Source: an uncultured Candidatus Saccharibacteria bacterium (GTDB lineage Bacteria; Patescibacteriota; Saccharimonadia; Saccharimonadales; Saccharimonadaceae). From it: a DNA stretch of 28,283 bases. The translations under genes were made by a program, and so were the position numbers. The notes under the pieces were generated by a model. It had not been told where the DNA came from. It saw only the letters and a list, made by a program, of their open reading frames with translations, and made no database searches. Each line of letters starts with the position of its first letter. The first letter of the stretch is position 1. Of the stretch, positions 1 through 7,936 are shown in pieces. The stretch is taken from assembly GCA_938046495.1 (NCBI GenBank), contig CALIXG010000043.1, forward strand, positions 1 through 28,283, in the 5' to 3' direction.

Positions 1-326
1 TCTGTGCGTTTATAACCAGTCTTTGGCGCGCGACCTTTCACTTCGAGGCTGGATAAGACCTCGTTTGCTAGTGGCTTGGAATTAGAAGTGTCGGTACTAT
101 TCGTGGGATTCGTAGCATTGGATTTATCTGGATTGTTTTGAGCTTCTGTGGGTTCAGCATTACTCACGTTACCACGCTCGTCGGGCTTAATACTTTCACT
201 CTGCTGCTCAGAGTGGACCGGCGTGTAATTATAAGATTTTGGATTTAGCGCCACCGTCAGCAAGAATAGACCCAGCAAGCTTAGGCCGGTTACTACACGT
301 CTTTTGAGTAAGCGTCTATTCTGCAT
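1..326 (-). CDS. Secreted HNH-type nuclease, N-terminal part (cut by window edge)
   Basis: The frame is open from ATG at 326 to the window edge, about 108 codons. The start reads MQNRRLLKRR followed by a hydrophobic stretch (residues 12-26), a signal peptide or membrane anchor. A Ser/Asn/Thr/Pro-rich linker follows, then VKGRAPKTGYKR. The GRAPKTGY segment is the conserved opening of the secreted HNH (DUF1524-like) nuclease family common in Actinobacteria and Saccharibacteria; the catalytic part lies outside the window. The gene starts 20 bases after the stop of the CBS protein gene, so the two probably share a transcript. The likely role is degradation of external nucleic acid for nutrients or uptake, which is inferred from the family. 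The family call rests on one short motif. Confidence 0.7.
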   Translation of the reverse strand, partial: MQNRRLLKRRVVTGLSLLGLFLLTVALNPKSYNYTPVHSEQQSESIKPDERGNVSNAEPTEAQNNPDKSNATNPTNSTDTSNSKPLANEVLSSLEVKGRAPKTGYKRT

Positions 327-346
327 CTAAGTTAAACCTTAATAAA

Positions 347-1420
347 TCAATTTTGCTTAAAACGTTTGGCGTATTCCACTACCGAAGCCAAATCTTCGTC
401 TTTAGTAAAATCAGCCGAATCGTCAATTGAAAGCAGGGAATTTAATAATACGCGCGCGTCGAGCAGGCCAGAAATTTTTCCAGCTTCATCCACCACCACA
501 AAAGCTTGCGCATGTGAACGTAGCAAGGTGAAAAGTGCTTCGTAGAGTGGATAATTTTCCGAAAGATAGACGATTTTGCGATCCATAAAAGCCGAAGCTT
601 GATCAGTGTCTTTAATATCAAGCTGGAAGAGTGTCTTGGCGTGTAAAATTCCGCTTAGTTCACCACGGCGATCGACTACGGGAAACTGGCTCTGACCTGA
701 TTTATAGAGACCAGAAAGCGTTAGTGGTCCCATATAATCTTCTTCGCCCACGAATTTTAATTCCGCCTTTGGTGTCATAATATCGGAAACTTTTTTACTA
801 TCAAAACTCATCACTTTGCCAAGAGTTTCTTTTTGACTAGCTGAAAGTACCGAGCTTGGCATTTTATTAATTAACCAAACAAAATCTTCCGTAGTCTCCG
901 GGATGAATACTTCTGGCATAGCAACCGCTTTTGTTTCGGCGGTACCGATGTAATAATTGGTATTCTTCAGATAATCCGTCGCCTCTTCGCGTCTAGTTAA
1001 GGTCTCTTCAGTTTTCTCATGATTAACCATACCGTCGCCATCTGTGTCGGTAGCGCGAGTTGCTTCGAGTTCAGCATTTGAAAAATGATTATTGATTAGG
1101 CCAGCTCCACCAAATTGACTGAGCGTGCTTGTCTCGTGTCTGATTTCTGTCGACTCGTTTTCTGCTTTATTAAATTTACGATCGAAAAATCCGCGCTTCA
1201 TCGGCCCCTCGAAGGAATCCGCTTCTTCATCCCCGTCTTTGCGGCTCAAAAATTGTTTAATCGCACCGAAAAAGGCGGCTAATTTCACACCAATTTTTTC
1301 AAACCAAACTTTTAATCCATGGGAAGATTCTTCACCACTGAATACTCCAGTTGCGTTTTCTTGTTTGCCGTTAAAATCGGTCCTATCTTCTGTTATATCT
1401 GTCATATTCGCCTCTGACAC
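347..1420 (-). CDS. CBS-domain-pair protein, CorC/CNNM-like without membrane domain
   Basis: 357 aa. The start is GTG at 1420, because AGGAGG lies four bases upstream; the first ATG is 15 bases further in and too far from it. Residues 1-165 are acidic, charged and probably disordered, with a short hydrophobic patch (46-58) and a DTDGDG segment (125-130) that resembles a calcium-binding loop but lacks the usual Glu at position 12. Residues 210-330 match a CBS pair as found in CorC and CNNM proteins: VSDIMTP (211-217), SQFPVVD (244-250), LSGILH (255-260) and AFVVVDEAGKISGLL (306-320). CBS pairs bind adenine nucleotides. The DUF21 membrane domain of transporters is absent, so this is probably a regulator or a partner of a separate transporter. 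It leads the operon with the nuclease gene. Confidence 0.75.
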   Translation of the reverse strand: MSEANMTDITEDRTDFNGKQENATGVFSGEESSHGLKVWFEKIGVKLAAFFGAIKQFLSRKDGDEEADSFEGPMKRGFFDRKFNKAENESTEIRHETSTLSQFGGAGLINNHFSNAELEATRATDTDGDGMVNHEKTEETLTRREEATDYLKNTNYYIGTAETKAVAMPEVFIPETTEDFVWLINKMPSSVLSASQKETLGKVMSFDSKKVSDIMTPKAELKFVGEEDYMGPLTLSGLYKSGQSQFPVVDRRGELSGILHAKTLFQLDIKDTDQASAFMDRKIVYLSENYPLYEALFTLLRSHAQAFVVVDEAGKISGLLDARVLLNSLLSIDDSADFTKDEDLASVVEYAKRFKQN

Positions 1421-1450
1421 GGCTCCTCCTTTAGTCTAAAATATTACAAC

Positions 1451-1480
1451 TTAGACAAAATATGCTAATATTTATATTAT
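1451..1480 (+). promoter_or_regulatory. Promoter for the DsbA-like gene
   Basis: TTAGAC at 1451-1456 and TATTAT at 1475-1480 are separated by 18 bases. The start codon is 36 bases beyond, with a strong Shine-Dalgarno site (TAGGAGGA, 1508-1514). The intergenic gap is divergent, and a minus-strand promoter (TTAGCA-N16-TAATAT) for the CBS gene can be read in the same AT-rich stretch. Confidence 0.5.
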
Positions 1481-1516
1481 ACAAAAAATCTACCAAAAGT
1501 AGAAATTAGGAGGAAA

Positions 1517-2212
1517 ATGCAAAAACTGATTTATGGACTTTTAGGGGTGCTAGCTGTGGGATTCTTGTGGCTTTGTGGTAATGCCATTTCTTCAAATCTT
1601 GCTTATGATAATTGGATTAAGGGTCTTGATACAAATAAATATATCGCCGCCGACGAACGTAACGGTAATATGGGCGATAATTACGAAGGCAATAAGGATG
1701 CTAAGGTTATTATCTCTGAATATGCCGACTATCAGTGTCCATTCTGTTCCACGGTTTTTCCATATCTCTCGGATATCGTGAAAGAATATGATGGTCAAGT
1801 TGGTCTAGTTTTTCGCTCTTATATCTTAAGTTATCATCAAAACGGCACCGCCGCGGCTTCGGCTGCTAATGCCGCCGCCCTCCAGGGCTACTGGGAGCCA
1901 TACGCTAAGAAACTTTTTAAGGAACAATCGAACTGGGAATCTCTTTCTGCCTCTGATCGCGACAATCACTTCCGTGAATACTTCGTCGAAGTTACCGAAG
2001 GTAAGGGTGATACCGAAAAATTCCTTAAAGATATGAATTCTGACGCGGTGAAGCAAAAAATCAAAGCCGATATGGCCATCTCGAAGCGTCTTGGCGTTAA
2101 TGAAACCCCAACCATCTATATTAATGGCAAGGCCTTCGAGCTTCCCTCCGCCAAGGAAAAAGAATTTAAGGAAAAGCTCCGTGAAGCAATTAATCAAGAG
2201 CTAAAATCTTAG
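1517..2212 (+). CDS. DsbA-family thiol:disulfide oxidoreductase, membrane-anchored
   Basis: 231 aa with one N-terminal hydrophobic helix (residues 4-22) that acts as a signal anchor, so the catalytic domain faces outside. The thioredoxin-fold domain (about 55-228) has the redox motif CPFC at 74-77 in the context SEYADYQCPFC, typical of Thioredoxin_4/DsbA proteins. A TPT segment at 197-199 supplies the expected cis-proline (P198). The helical insert lies between these parts. The protein should form or isomerise disulfides in exported proteins. The ATG at 1517 has AGGAGG at ideal spacing. sbcB follows after 20 bases. No membrane partner of the DsbB or VKOR type is in the window. Confidence 0.85.
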   Translation: MQKLIYGLLGVLAVGFLWLCGNAISSNLAYDNWIKGLDTNKYIAADERNGNMGDNYEGNKDAKVIISEYADYQCPFCSTVFPYLSDIVKEYDGQVGLVFRSYILSYHQNGTAAASAANAAALQGYWEPYAKKLFKEQSNWESLSASDRDNHFREYFVEVTEGKGDTEKFLKDMNSDAVKQKIKADMAISKRLGVNETPTIYINGKAFELPSAKEKEFKEKLREAINQELKS

Positions 2213-2232
2213 TTTAGGCATATACTAGTAAT

Positions 2233-3783
2233 ATGAACCACAATTTTGATCCGGATTACCTGGCTGCTAATCACCCACCCACCTTTTTCTTTTACGATTT
2301 GGAGACTTCGGGTATCAATCCGCGCGAGGATCGCATCATGCAGTTTGCTGGTCAGCGCACTGATTTGGAATTTAATCCCATTGGTGATCCAGTTAATCTC
2401 TTCGTGCGTCTCGATGAGGATACTTTGCCTAGCCCCTACGCTATTGTGACGACTAATATCACCCCGAATGATACGCGTATGGATGGTCTTTCTGAGCCTG
2501 AGCTTTGCAAAATCCTGCAGGAAGAAATTTTCACTCCGAATACTATTATTTGTGGTTTTAACTCTGTGCGCTTTGATGATGAATTTATCCGCTATCTATT
2601 TTGGCGCAATTTCTATGATCCATACACTTGGCAATATCTCGATGGTCGTAGTAAATTCGATATTTTGGATGCCGTTCGTATGGTACGCGCGCTGCGTCCT
2701 GAGGGAATTAATTGGCCAGTTGCCATAGATCCTAAGGCTGGTGAGAAAAAACCGACCAACCGACTCGAGCTCCTTACTGCCTTAAACGGTATTACGCACG
2801 AACATGCCCACGATGCGCTTTCGGATATTTATGCCACAATTGCCGTAGCGAAAATTATTCATGAAAAGCAGCCGAAACTACTAGATTTTCTCTTAAAATT
2901 ACGTGACAAAAAACAGCTCCTGCGTTTTCTTAATGCCACCAATCTTTCCGTCGATTCCGCCACGCCTTTTGTCTACACTAGCGGTCATTATTCGAGCAAA
3001 ACCAATCACACCACGGTAGCGGTGCCAATTGCCCCTGGGAAAAACCAAAATATCATAGTCTTCGATTTGCGCTACAACGTCGAGGATATTTTGCAGGCCG
3101 AAAAGGAATTTAAATCTGAAGAAAAAGTCAGTCGATCCGGTAAAAAATATCAAACTTGGTTTGATTTCTCGAAATATGTCAAAGAACTAACTCCGAGTAA
3201 ATGCCCGGCGGTCGCGCCACTCTCGGTTCTAGATGTGGAGAGTACCGAATCCAGTTCGAATGGGGTCGAGGAATTTCCAGTCGGTACCACCGGCTGGCAG
3301 AAAATTAAGCTCGAAAAATCTCAGATGGAAAAGAATCTCGAGACCTTAAAAAACCACCCAGAATTCATTGAGCGAATGTGTGAATTATTCACTCGTGAGC
3401 GTAATTTTGATAAGCTCGAGGAGGCCGAAGCGAGGCTTTATGATGGTTTCTTAAATAATGAAGATAGAAGACAAGCCTCTATGGTGCCAAATCTTCGCGC
3501 TAATGAGCTGGCTGATTTTCATCCACTTTTTCAGGATGAGCGTCTCGATTCATTACTACTTAATTACAAAGGCCGTAATTTTCCAAACTCCCTCAGTCAG
3601 GATGAAATCGCGAAATTTGAAAAATACCGTGCCGTTAGAATTGCCCGTCAGACTCCTAGCTTTATCCAAGCGATGAATGATCTATTGAAACATTATCAAA
3701 CCACCGGCGAAACTGCCGACGGCCGCAAAATTCTCGACTCCACCCTCGAAGATCTCAAAATGTGGTTTGAATTGGTTTCTTAA
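2233..3783 (+). CDS. sbcB: Exodeoxyribonuclease I
   Basis: 516 aa, slightly longer than E. coli ExoI (475). The DEDDh exonuclease domain occupies residues 16-205. It has YDLETSG (D22, E24), FNSVRFDDE (D115), NFYDPYTW, ALRPEGINWP and HAHDALSDIYATIAVAK (H193, D198). These match the ExoI catalytic set and its characteristic long motifs, not just a generic 3'-5' exonuclease. The SH3-like and helical C-terminal parts follow. The enzyme degrades single-stranded DNA 3' to 5' in recombination and mismatch repair. The ATG has no Shine-Dalgarno site. TATACT lies six bases upstream (2221-2226), so the gene may also be read from a leaderless transcript starting inside the tail of the upstream gene. Confidence 0.93.
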   Translation: MNHNFDPDYLAANHPPTFFFYDLETSGINPREDRIMQFAGQRTDLEFNPIGDPVNLFVRLDEDTLPSPYAIVTTNITPNDTRMDGLSEPELCKILQEEIFTPNTIICGFNSVRFDDEFIRYLFWRNFYDPYTWQYLDGRSKFDILDAVRMVRALRPEGINWPVAIDPKAGEKKPTNRLELLTALNGITHEHAHDALSDIYATIAVAKIIHEKQPKLLDFLLKLRDKKQLLRFLNATNLSVDSATPFVYTSGHYSSKTNHTTVAVPIAPGKNQNIIVFDLRYNVEDILQAEKEFKSEEKVSRSGKKYQTWFDFSKYVKELTPSKCPAVAPLSVLDVESTESSSNGVEEFPVGTTGWQKIKLEKSQMEKNLETLKNHPEFIERMCELFTRERNFDKLEEAEARLYDGFLNNEDRRQASMVPNLRANELADFHPLFQDERLDSLLLNYKGRNFPNSLSQDEIAKFEKYRAVRIARQTPSFIQAMNDLLKHYQTTGETADGRKILDSTLEDLKMWFELVS

Positions 3784-3817
3784 ATAGGGCTTAACTTGAT
3801 TCATTATTCAAGACGTT

Positions 3818-3828
3818 TATGCTAAAAT
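3818..3828 (+). promoter_or_regulatory. Extended -10 promoter of a leaderless surface-protein gene
   Basis: TATGCTAAAAT ends six bases before ATG 3835, so transcription should begin at or next to the start codon. No Shine-Dalgarno site exists. A short inverted repeat, CTTGA (3795-3799) and TCAAG (3808-3812), sits just upstream and might bind a regulator. It is not followed by a T run and is not a convincing terminator. Confidence 0.65.
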
Positions 3829-3834
3829 AGAACC

Positions 3835-4980
3835 ATGAATCGCCAAAAATCATATTTTTTCAATTATTTTTTGTGGAAAAATATTTTCCTCATAAGTACT
3901 AGTTTATGCTCGGTATTTCTGGTCTTAAATTTTAATTCGAACCCAGTTTCAGCTGCATATATTCCCACGCTTTCCGCATCCGTGAATAACATGAACCTCC
4001 AAATAAATGGCAACCAAGTAATCAATTCTGCAAGTCAAACTAAAGAAATCCCATTATCTCTAACCGTGAATACCAATAATAAGACTGGCTACACTATCAC
4101 CCTCAATTCGGAAACCGATGAAAATGCTCTAGTTAATGCTAATTCAGCCACCAATGCTAAGATCGATTCGATCTCAGCTTCAAGTTCATTAAATAATTTT
4201 TCGAACAATACTTGGGGTGTAAAATTCGGTACCAACGCGAATTTCTCACCAATCCCAAAACTCACCGCACCAACTAATATTGCACAAACTACCACAAAAA
4301 CTAACGGCAACGAAATAAGTAATATAAATCTAGGATTAAAACTAGGAAATAACCTAGAGAGTGGCAGTTATAAAAACAAACTTATCTTTTCTATCCTAAC
4401 CAATCGATATGACTCAATCGCCAAAATGACTACAGGCTATGACTTCAATGAAAAATTAAAATCACTTGAAACTACCACCAATAAAATCGAGCATTTTAAG
4501 AAAAGCACTACTGCACCAGCTGTGACTATGAATGCGATAAATATTGAAGCTCCAGAATCTGATTGTGAAATTAAGCTATGGCTTAATCCGACCGACAAAA
4601 CCGCTTATTATTATGCAGAACCAGAAAAAGTGTATTTGAATGAAGATAGTAGTGAGATGTTTTATTATCGACCTTTTCCTGAAGGTATTAAAGATATTAA
4701 GGATTTAGATCTTTCTAATTTCAATACCTCGAAGGTAACAAATATGAGCTATATGTTCTCGCTCTCAGATATATATACGCCCGATGATAAACTAGAAAAA
4801 ATATATGTGAACAATGATTTTGATACATCTAAACTTGTAGAATTTTCATATATGTTTAAACACCGCAAAAAGCTCCGTGGTGGTGCCGGTTCCTTCCTCG
4901 CCGACCCATCCACCGCTAATAAAACCTGGCTCCGCGTGGATCGTCCGGGGGTGCAGGGCTACTTCACCAGGAAGCCATAG
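3835..4980 (+). CDS. BspA-like (DUF285) surface protein, short-repeat paralogue
   Basis: 381 aa. A signal/anchor helix (residues 14-31) ends near VSA-AYIP, a plausible cleavage site. Residues 40-190 are a beta-rich Asn/Thr/Ser domain beginning PTLSASVNNMNLQINGNQVIN, shared with the paralogues at 26041 and 27710. A linker (200-285) contains SDCEIKLWLNPTDKTAYYY. Only one clear DUF285 repeat is present (LDLSNFNTSKVTNMSYMF, 291-308) plus a degenerate one (VNNDFDTSKL), against six or seven in the 26041 gene. The C-terminal cap LRGG-GSFLADPSTA-K-WLR---GYFTRKP is shared by the family and may be an attachment or secretion signal. The likely role is adhesion to host cells or neighbours. It lies about 19 kb from its relatives. 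Confidence 0.8.
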   Translation: MNRQKSYFFNYFLWKNIFLISTSLCSVFLVLNFNSNPVSAAYIPTLSASVNNMNLQINGNQVINSASQTKEIPLSLTVNTNNKTGYTITLNSETDENALVNANSATNAKIDSISASSSLNNFSNNTWGVKFGTNANFSPIPKLTAPTNIAQTTTKTNGNEISNINLGLKLGNNLESGSYKNKLIFSILTNRYDSIAKMTTGYDFNEKLKSLETTTNKIEHFKKSTTAPAVTMNAINIEAPESDCEIKLWLNPTDKTAYYYAEPEKVYLNEDSSEMFYYRPFPEGIKDIKDLDLSNFNTSKVTNMSYMFSLSDIYTPDDKLEKIYVNNDFDTSKLVEFSYMFKHRKKLRGGAGSFLADPSTANKTWLRVDRPGVQGYFTRKP

Positions 4981-5040
4981 GTAATCCGCGTAGAACCCTA
5001 TGCTCCATCTTTTTATATTACATTTTATCTAATACATCAA

Positions 5041-5064
5041 AAATAGCCCATTTTTGGGCTTTTT
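5041..5064 (+). terminator. Rho-independent terminator after the 3835 gene
   Basis: AGCCCA (5045-5050), loop TTTT, TGGGCT (5055-5060), then a run of T. It stands 60 bases after the stop of the BspA-like gene. Confidence 0.85.
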
Positions 5065-5076
5065 CCGAGAAAGAAT

Positions 5077-5103
5077 TATCCCCGGATCTAAGACCCGGGG
5101 ATA
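5077..5103 (-). terminator. Terminator hairpin for the 448-aa gene
   Basis: A perfect nine-base stem, TATCCCCGG (5077-5085) and CCGGGGATA (5095-5103), with a nine-base loop. On the minus strand it is followed by ATTCTTTCT. It lies about 90 bases after the stop of the minus-strand gene and back to back with the plus-strand terminator at 5041. Together they mark the left edge of the accessory island. Confidence 0.65.
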
Positions 5104-5165
5104 TTGGTTGATAGTTACAAGGTGCGAGCCAGTTTATAGCGACGGCACGCTTTATTACTTAGCTA

Positions 5166-5172
5166 GGGGGGG
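5166..5172 (-). repeat. C7 tract after the stop of the 448-aa gene
   Basis: Seven C on the minus strand, 17 bases after the stop codon. The same tract occurs after the stops of the genes at 6901 and 10228. Confidence 0.7.
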
Positions 5173-5189
5173 ATGGTAGGTTCAGGTTT

Positions 5190-6536
5190 TCAGCATTCCT
5201 TGCGATGGAATAGCTCCCAACCTTGTCCGATAGACGGGCAAGATCTGGTTCCGGTCAGTCCAGCTTTGCCGAAGAAAGCTTCCTCGATACCGTTCTGGAT
5301 CTCGGCTACCCGCTCGAGCTGCGCTTCTGTCAGCGTTTCTGGTCGATAGATAACTTGAAACTCGTGAGGCGCTGCCGTATAGGCATGACTCCAATAAATG
5401 ACCAACTCGCCGGGCATAATCTGATCCCAGACATGATCTCCCTCATATGACTGGTGATACCTCTTATAATTACTTACGCAAACTGAAGTATCAACCGAAT
5501 CGCATTCGCGATCCATGCCTTTAGGGGTGATTACCCAAGCTTTACCGGCATTTGTGGTGCCAGAACGGTGCCAGAGGCGGATATTACTCGGCAACCCGAG
5601 AGCTTTCGCTTCTTCCTGAGCCTTCTTGAGGCGCTCGGCAGCTTCTTCGGCTTCACGCTTCTCTCGAATCTCTGTTTCTTTTGACTCGAGCATTGCGATA
5701 CAGGACTTCAGGCCATCCTCGCTATAGGCAAATTCGTGTTTGGATTCCTCGTGATAGGTATGATAGTTCCAATACCTTTCATAAGGTTCGAACACTTTCG
5801 CCTTTTCGGAAGAGGTTGTTTCCATGTGCCAGCCGATTCCGACGAATCTAGCCTCAAGGGCCAAGAATTTCGGCTTGAATTCGGCTTTCGCCTGGCGAAA
5901 TTCTTCTTCGGCCGCTAACTTAGCCTTGTAGGCTTTGTCATTGGATTCGGAAGTTTCTCTCTGGAGCTTAGTGTGCTTCTCGCGATAAGCTTTCGCTCTG
6001 CGCTCAAATTCCGCTGTGTGATCCACCTTTGTTTCGCCATCAACTTCGTCGATATGCAAAACTCTGAAAAAACCGACCGGCACAACCCAGAAGTCACTAC
6101 CAGCTCCGCCACCGTTGCTAGAAGCTCTGCGGAAATACTTTATTCCTTCGATAGCATTTGCTTCATCGGAGTAGGTTCCGCGATGACTGTTGAAGCATCC
6201 ACCCCAGGAAACGCGCACCAATAAGTCCTTAGCGAACTCGGGGTTCTTCGGGCGGAAGCAGACTCCGCCTTTTTTGCTACGCCAGAAGTCGCCAAACATG
6301 AACTCGGCGTCGCCGTCGAAGTCCATGTTCATGCTGTCAGTAACCTCGTGGTCACTACTGTAGTGAAGTGGGTTGATGGGTTTCCCGTTGGCGTCGAGTT
6401 CTGCCTCTTTGTCAACAATGAATGTGATGTTCGGGCAGTATTTGCCAAAGATATTGACCAGAAAACCAGTCTCCGTCTCATAGCAGGTCTCTCCGAACAT
6501 TTCGCGTGCCTCAACGATTGTCATAGTCTTTTTCAT
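5190..6536 (-). CDS. Uncharacterised 448-aa protein with charged helical segments
   Basis: I do not recognise this family. There is no signal peptide or membrane helix, so it is probably cytoplasmic. Residues 1-172 look globular, rich in aromatic residues, Gly and Cys (C18, C34, C93, C114), with GDFWRSKKGGVCFRP (82-96) and SDFWVVPVGFFRVLHIDEVDG (147-167). Residues 174-230 and 284-313 are highly charged Glu/Lys/Ala/Arg helices, probably coiled coils. Residues 315-448 form another aromatic and Cys-rich domain with IRLWHRSGTTNAGKAWVITPKG (319-340) and GELVIYWSHAYTAAPHEFQVIYRPE (376-400). The ATG has AAAGGA ten bases upstream. Its promoter lies about 230 bases upstream, leaving a long folded leader. 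A C7 tract and terminator follow the stop. This layout recurs in the 111-aa gene and suggests cargo of a mobile or accessory island. Confidence 0.75.
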   Translation of the reverse strand: MKKTMTIVEAREMFGETCYETETGFLVNIFGKYCPNITFIVDKEAELDANGKPINPLHYSSDHEVTDSMNMDFDGDAEFMFGDFWRSKKGGVCFRPKNPEFAKDLLVRVSWGGCFNSHRGTYSDEANAIEGIKYFRRASSNGGGAGSDFWVVPVGFFRVLHIDEVDGETKVDHTAEFERRAKAYREKHTKLQRETSESNDKAYKAKLAAEEEFRQAKAEFKPKFLALEARFVGIGWHMETTSSEKAKVFEPYERYWNYHTYHEESKHEFAYSEDGLKSCIAMLESKETEIREKREAEEAAERLKKAQEEAKALGLPSNIRLWHRSGTTNAGKAWVITPKGMDRECDSVDTSVCVSNYKRYHQSYEGDHVWDQIMPGELVIYWSHAYTAAPHEFQVIYRPETLTEAQLERVAEIQNGIEEAFFGKAGLTGTRSCPSIGQGWELFHRKEC

Positions 6537-6557
6537 GATGTTTTCCTTTCTTCCCTA

Positions 6558-6754
6558 GGGGAAAAGCCAATGTCTTGTAAGATTAAGAAGTTTTTCCTCA
6601 CATTGGCAGCTCCTGCTCCTTTTGAGCAGCATTAAACCTGCTATAGCTAGTAGGTTCGACGCTGTTCAAAAGACAACAGAATGAAAATATCACGAAATCG
6701 ATATTCCTAGCTAATTGTTAATTATTCTGAATTTGAGCTGCTTTTCTCAAATTC
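6558..6754 (-). promoter_or_regulatory. Structured 5' leader of the 448-aa gene
   Basis: The mRNA leader, about 220 nt, carries four hairpins in order. The first, at the 5' end, is a perfect nine-base stem (6729-6737 with 6746-6754). The second is AACCT-a-CTA / TAG-c-AGGTT (6635-6656). The third is CTGCTC / GAGCAG with a five-base loop (6613-6629). The fourth is GCCAATGT / ACATTGGC with a 26-base loop (6566-6607), directly followed by TTTTCCCC on the minus strand, which could act as an attenuator. The Shine-Dalgarno site and ATG follow within 30 bases. No known riboswitch class is recognisable to me. Confidence 0.5.
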
Positions 6755-6762
6755 ATGCTTAT

Positions 6763-6791
6763 ATTACAGCACACTTTACCATAATTGTCAA
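6763..6791 (-). promoter_or_regulatory. Consensus promoter of the 448-aa gene
   Basis: On the minus strand TTGACA (6791-6786), a 17-base spacer, then TGTAAT (6768-6763). Transcription would start near 6756, just before the first leader hairpin. The 364-base gap 6537-6900 is thus filled by leader, promoter and a hairpin at 6843. Confidence 0.7.
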
Positions 6792-6842
6792 TATGCTACC
6801 CCTGTAAAGAAAAAATAAGCGTAATGACTAACAGATATGGCA

Positions 6843-6868
6843 AACGGTCGGATTTCTCCGACCGTTTT
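6843..6868. terminator. Hairpin between the 448-aa and MYG1-family genes
   Basis: AACGGTCGGA and TCCGACCGTT pair perfectly around a TTTC loop. A short T run follows on the plus strand; on the minus strand the hairpin is followed by TTTGCC. It most likely ends the minus-strand transcript of the MYG1-family gene, 35 bases after its stop. Confidence 0.6.
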
Positions 6869-6879
6869 ATATGGAATTA

Positions 6880-6886
6880 GGGGGGG
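6880..6886 (-). repeat. C7 tract after the stop of the MYG1-family gene
   Basis: Seven C on the minus strand, 14 bases after the stop codon and just before the hairpin at 6843-6868. Confidence 0.7.
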
Positions 6887-6900
6887 TGTATTATTGATTG

Positions 6901-7839
6901 TTAGTCGTTCACTGCTTTTTCCGCAAGAGTGATAGCATCCTCTTTGGTTTTAGCTACGGCGAAGAATCCAGCCGCATGACAGAAAACAGCCGTTTCTACG
7001 CCAGAGACTTTTTTAAATTTCTCATCCCTAAGTCCATGCCATTCCTCGGGAAAAGGCTTCCTCTGAGCCATCATATCGTCAATTGCCGGCGGAATTGCCT
7101 GTACATTCCAATTTCCATCGACCGCCGGAAAAACTGCGTACAGAAGATTAGCGGCTTTCGGGTTATCGGAAGTAAGGACGGCTTCTAGCCACCCGCCGAT
7201 AAACTTATCCATGATGATAACAGCGCCTTTCGTGACCTCGATCTGTTCCTTAATCAATTTTTGTCCACGAATTGAAGAAATAGCGATTTTTACCTCACGT
7301 TCCAATATTATGCTCGCAATATTGCAAGCACTTACGAAGCACGAATCTGTGTCTTCATCCTCATCCCAGAGAGCATTGTAGGCCGAAATGACCGAGGAAA
7401 CTGACATTGAGTCGCCTTTTTCGCCTTGTCCATTATCCCTTGCGTCGATACCTCTAATGAGGGCATTATCGACATAAGATACGACCTCGAGCGCCATCTC
7501 GTTGTCTACCCCCTTAGCCTCGCCCAATTTCTTGACGATTTCCATTCCATACTCACGCCAGATTAAGCCGGCAGAAGCATAGATGATTCCGTCAGGGCGA
7601 ACTTCAGAGAAGCCTTTTTGATGATGATCAAAGCGTTTCCGGACAGGATCAAATTCGCCACCAACATCGTACACGATAGTGTCCGTATTGTTGATGATGT
7701 TCTGATCTCTAGTCCTATAAAGCTCCACGGGGAACAGAACGGCGAGCATCGCCGTTGCAAATACTTCGTCCGCATGATGTGGAGCGGTGTGAGTAATCGC
7801 ATTGACAACTTCAGAGTAAGTTTTGTGAACTCGTACCAT
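6901..7839 (-). CDS. MYG1/UPF0160-family metal-dependent phosphoesterase (putative exonuclease)
   Basis: 312 aa, close to the usual length for the family. The signature motifs are present: ITHTAPHHADEVFATAML (15-32; H17, H21, H22, D24), YDVGGEFDP (57-65) and KRFDHHQKGF (68-77). These correspond to the DHH-like metal-binding residues of MYG1 proteins. Further expected segments are the DNG/DARDNG stretch near 129-137, FIGGWLEAVL near 213-222, and FFAVAKTKEDAITLAEKAV at the end. Eukaryotic MYG1 is a 3'-5' RNA exonuclease; the bacterial substrate is unknown to me. A good Shine-Dalgarno site (GGGAGGTG) lies eight bases from the ATG. The gene has its own promoter and terminator and sits just downstream, on the same strand, of the HD/Csx3-like pair. 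Confidence 0.85.
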   Translation of the reverse strand: MVRVHKTYSEVVNAITHTAPHHADEVFATAMLAVLFPVELYRTRDQNIINNTDTIVYDVGGEFDPVRKRFDHHQKGFSEVRPDGIIYASAGLIWREYGMEIVKKLGEAKGVDNEMALEVVSYVDNALIRGIDARDNGQGEKGDSMSVSSVISAYNALWDEDEDTDSCFVSACNIASIILEREVKIAISSIRGQKLIKEQIEVTKGAVIIMDKFIGGWLEAVLTSDNPKAANLLYAVFPAVDGNWNVQAIPPAIDDMMAQRKPFPEEWHGLRDEKFKKVSGVETAVFCHAAGFFAVAKTKEDAITLAEKAVND

Positions 7840-7858
7840 AGTTTACACCTCCCTAATT

Positions 7859-7910
7859 GATAATGTACGAAACACGATAGTTCGATTTATTATGGATAGC
7901 ATACATTATC
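7859..7910 (-). promoter_or_regulatory. Inverted repeat around the MYG1-family promoter
   Basis: GATAATGTA (7859-7867) and TACATTATC (7902-7910) are perfect complements 34 bases apart. One arm lies in the spacer of the promoter and the other next to the Shine-Dalgarno region, so it could be an operator pair or a leader hairpin. Confidence 0.4.
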
Positions 7911-7921
7911 ATTTTTGTCAA
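7893..7921 (-). promoter_or_regulatory. Promoter of the MYG1-family gene
   Basis: On the minus strand a perfect TTGACA (7921-7916), 17 bases, then a weak -10 TATCCA that is helped by an upstream TATGC (extended -10). The leader would be about 45 nt. Confidence 0.5.
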
Positions 7922-7936
7922 TTAGAACTTATGCTT

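Noticed and set aside
3795..3812. Inverted repeat CTTGA/TCAAG as a terminator of sbcB
   Set aside because: The stem is five bases and no T run follows; at most an operator site.
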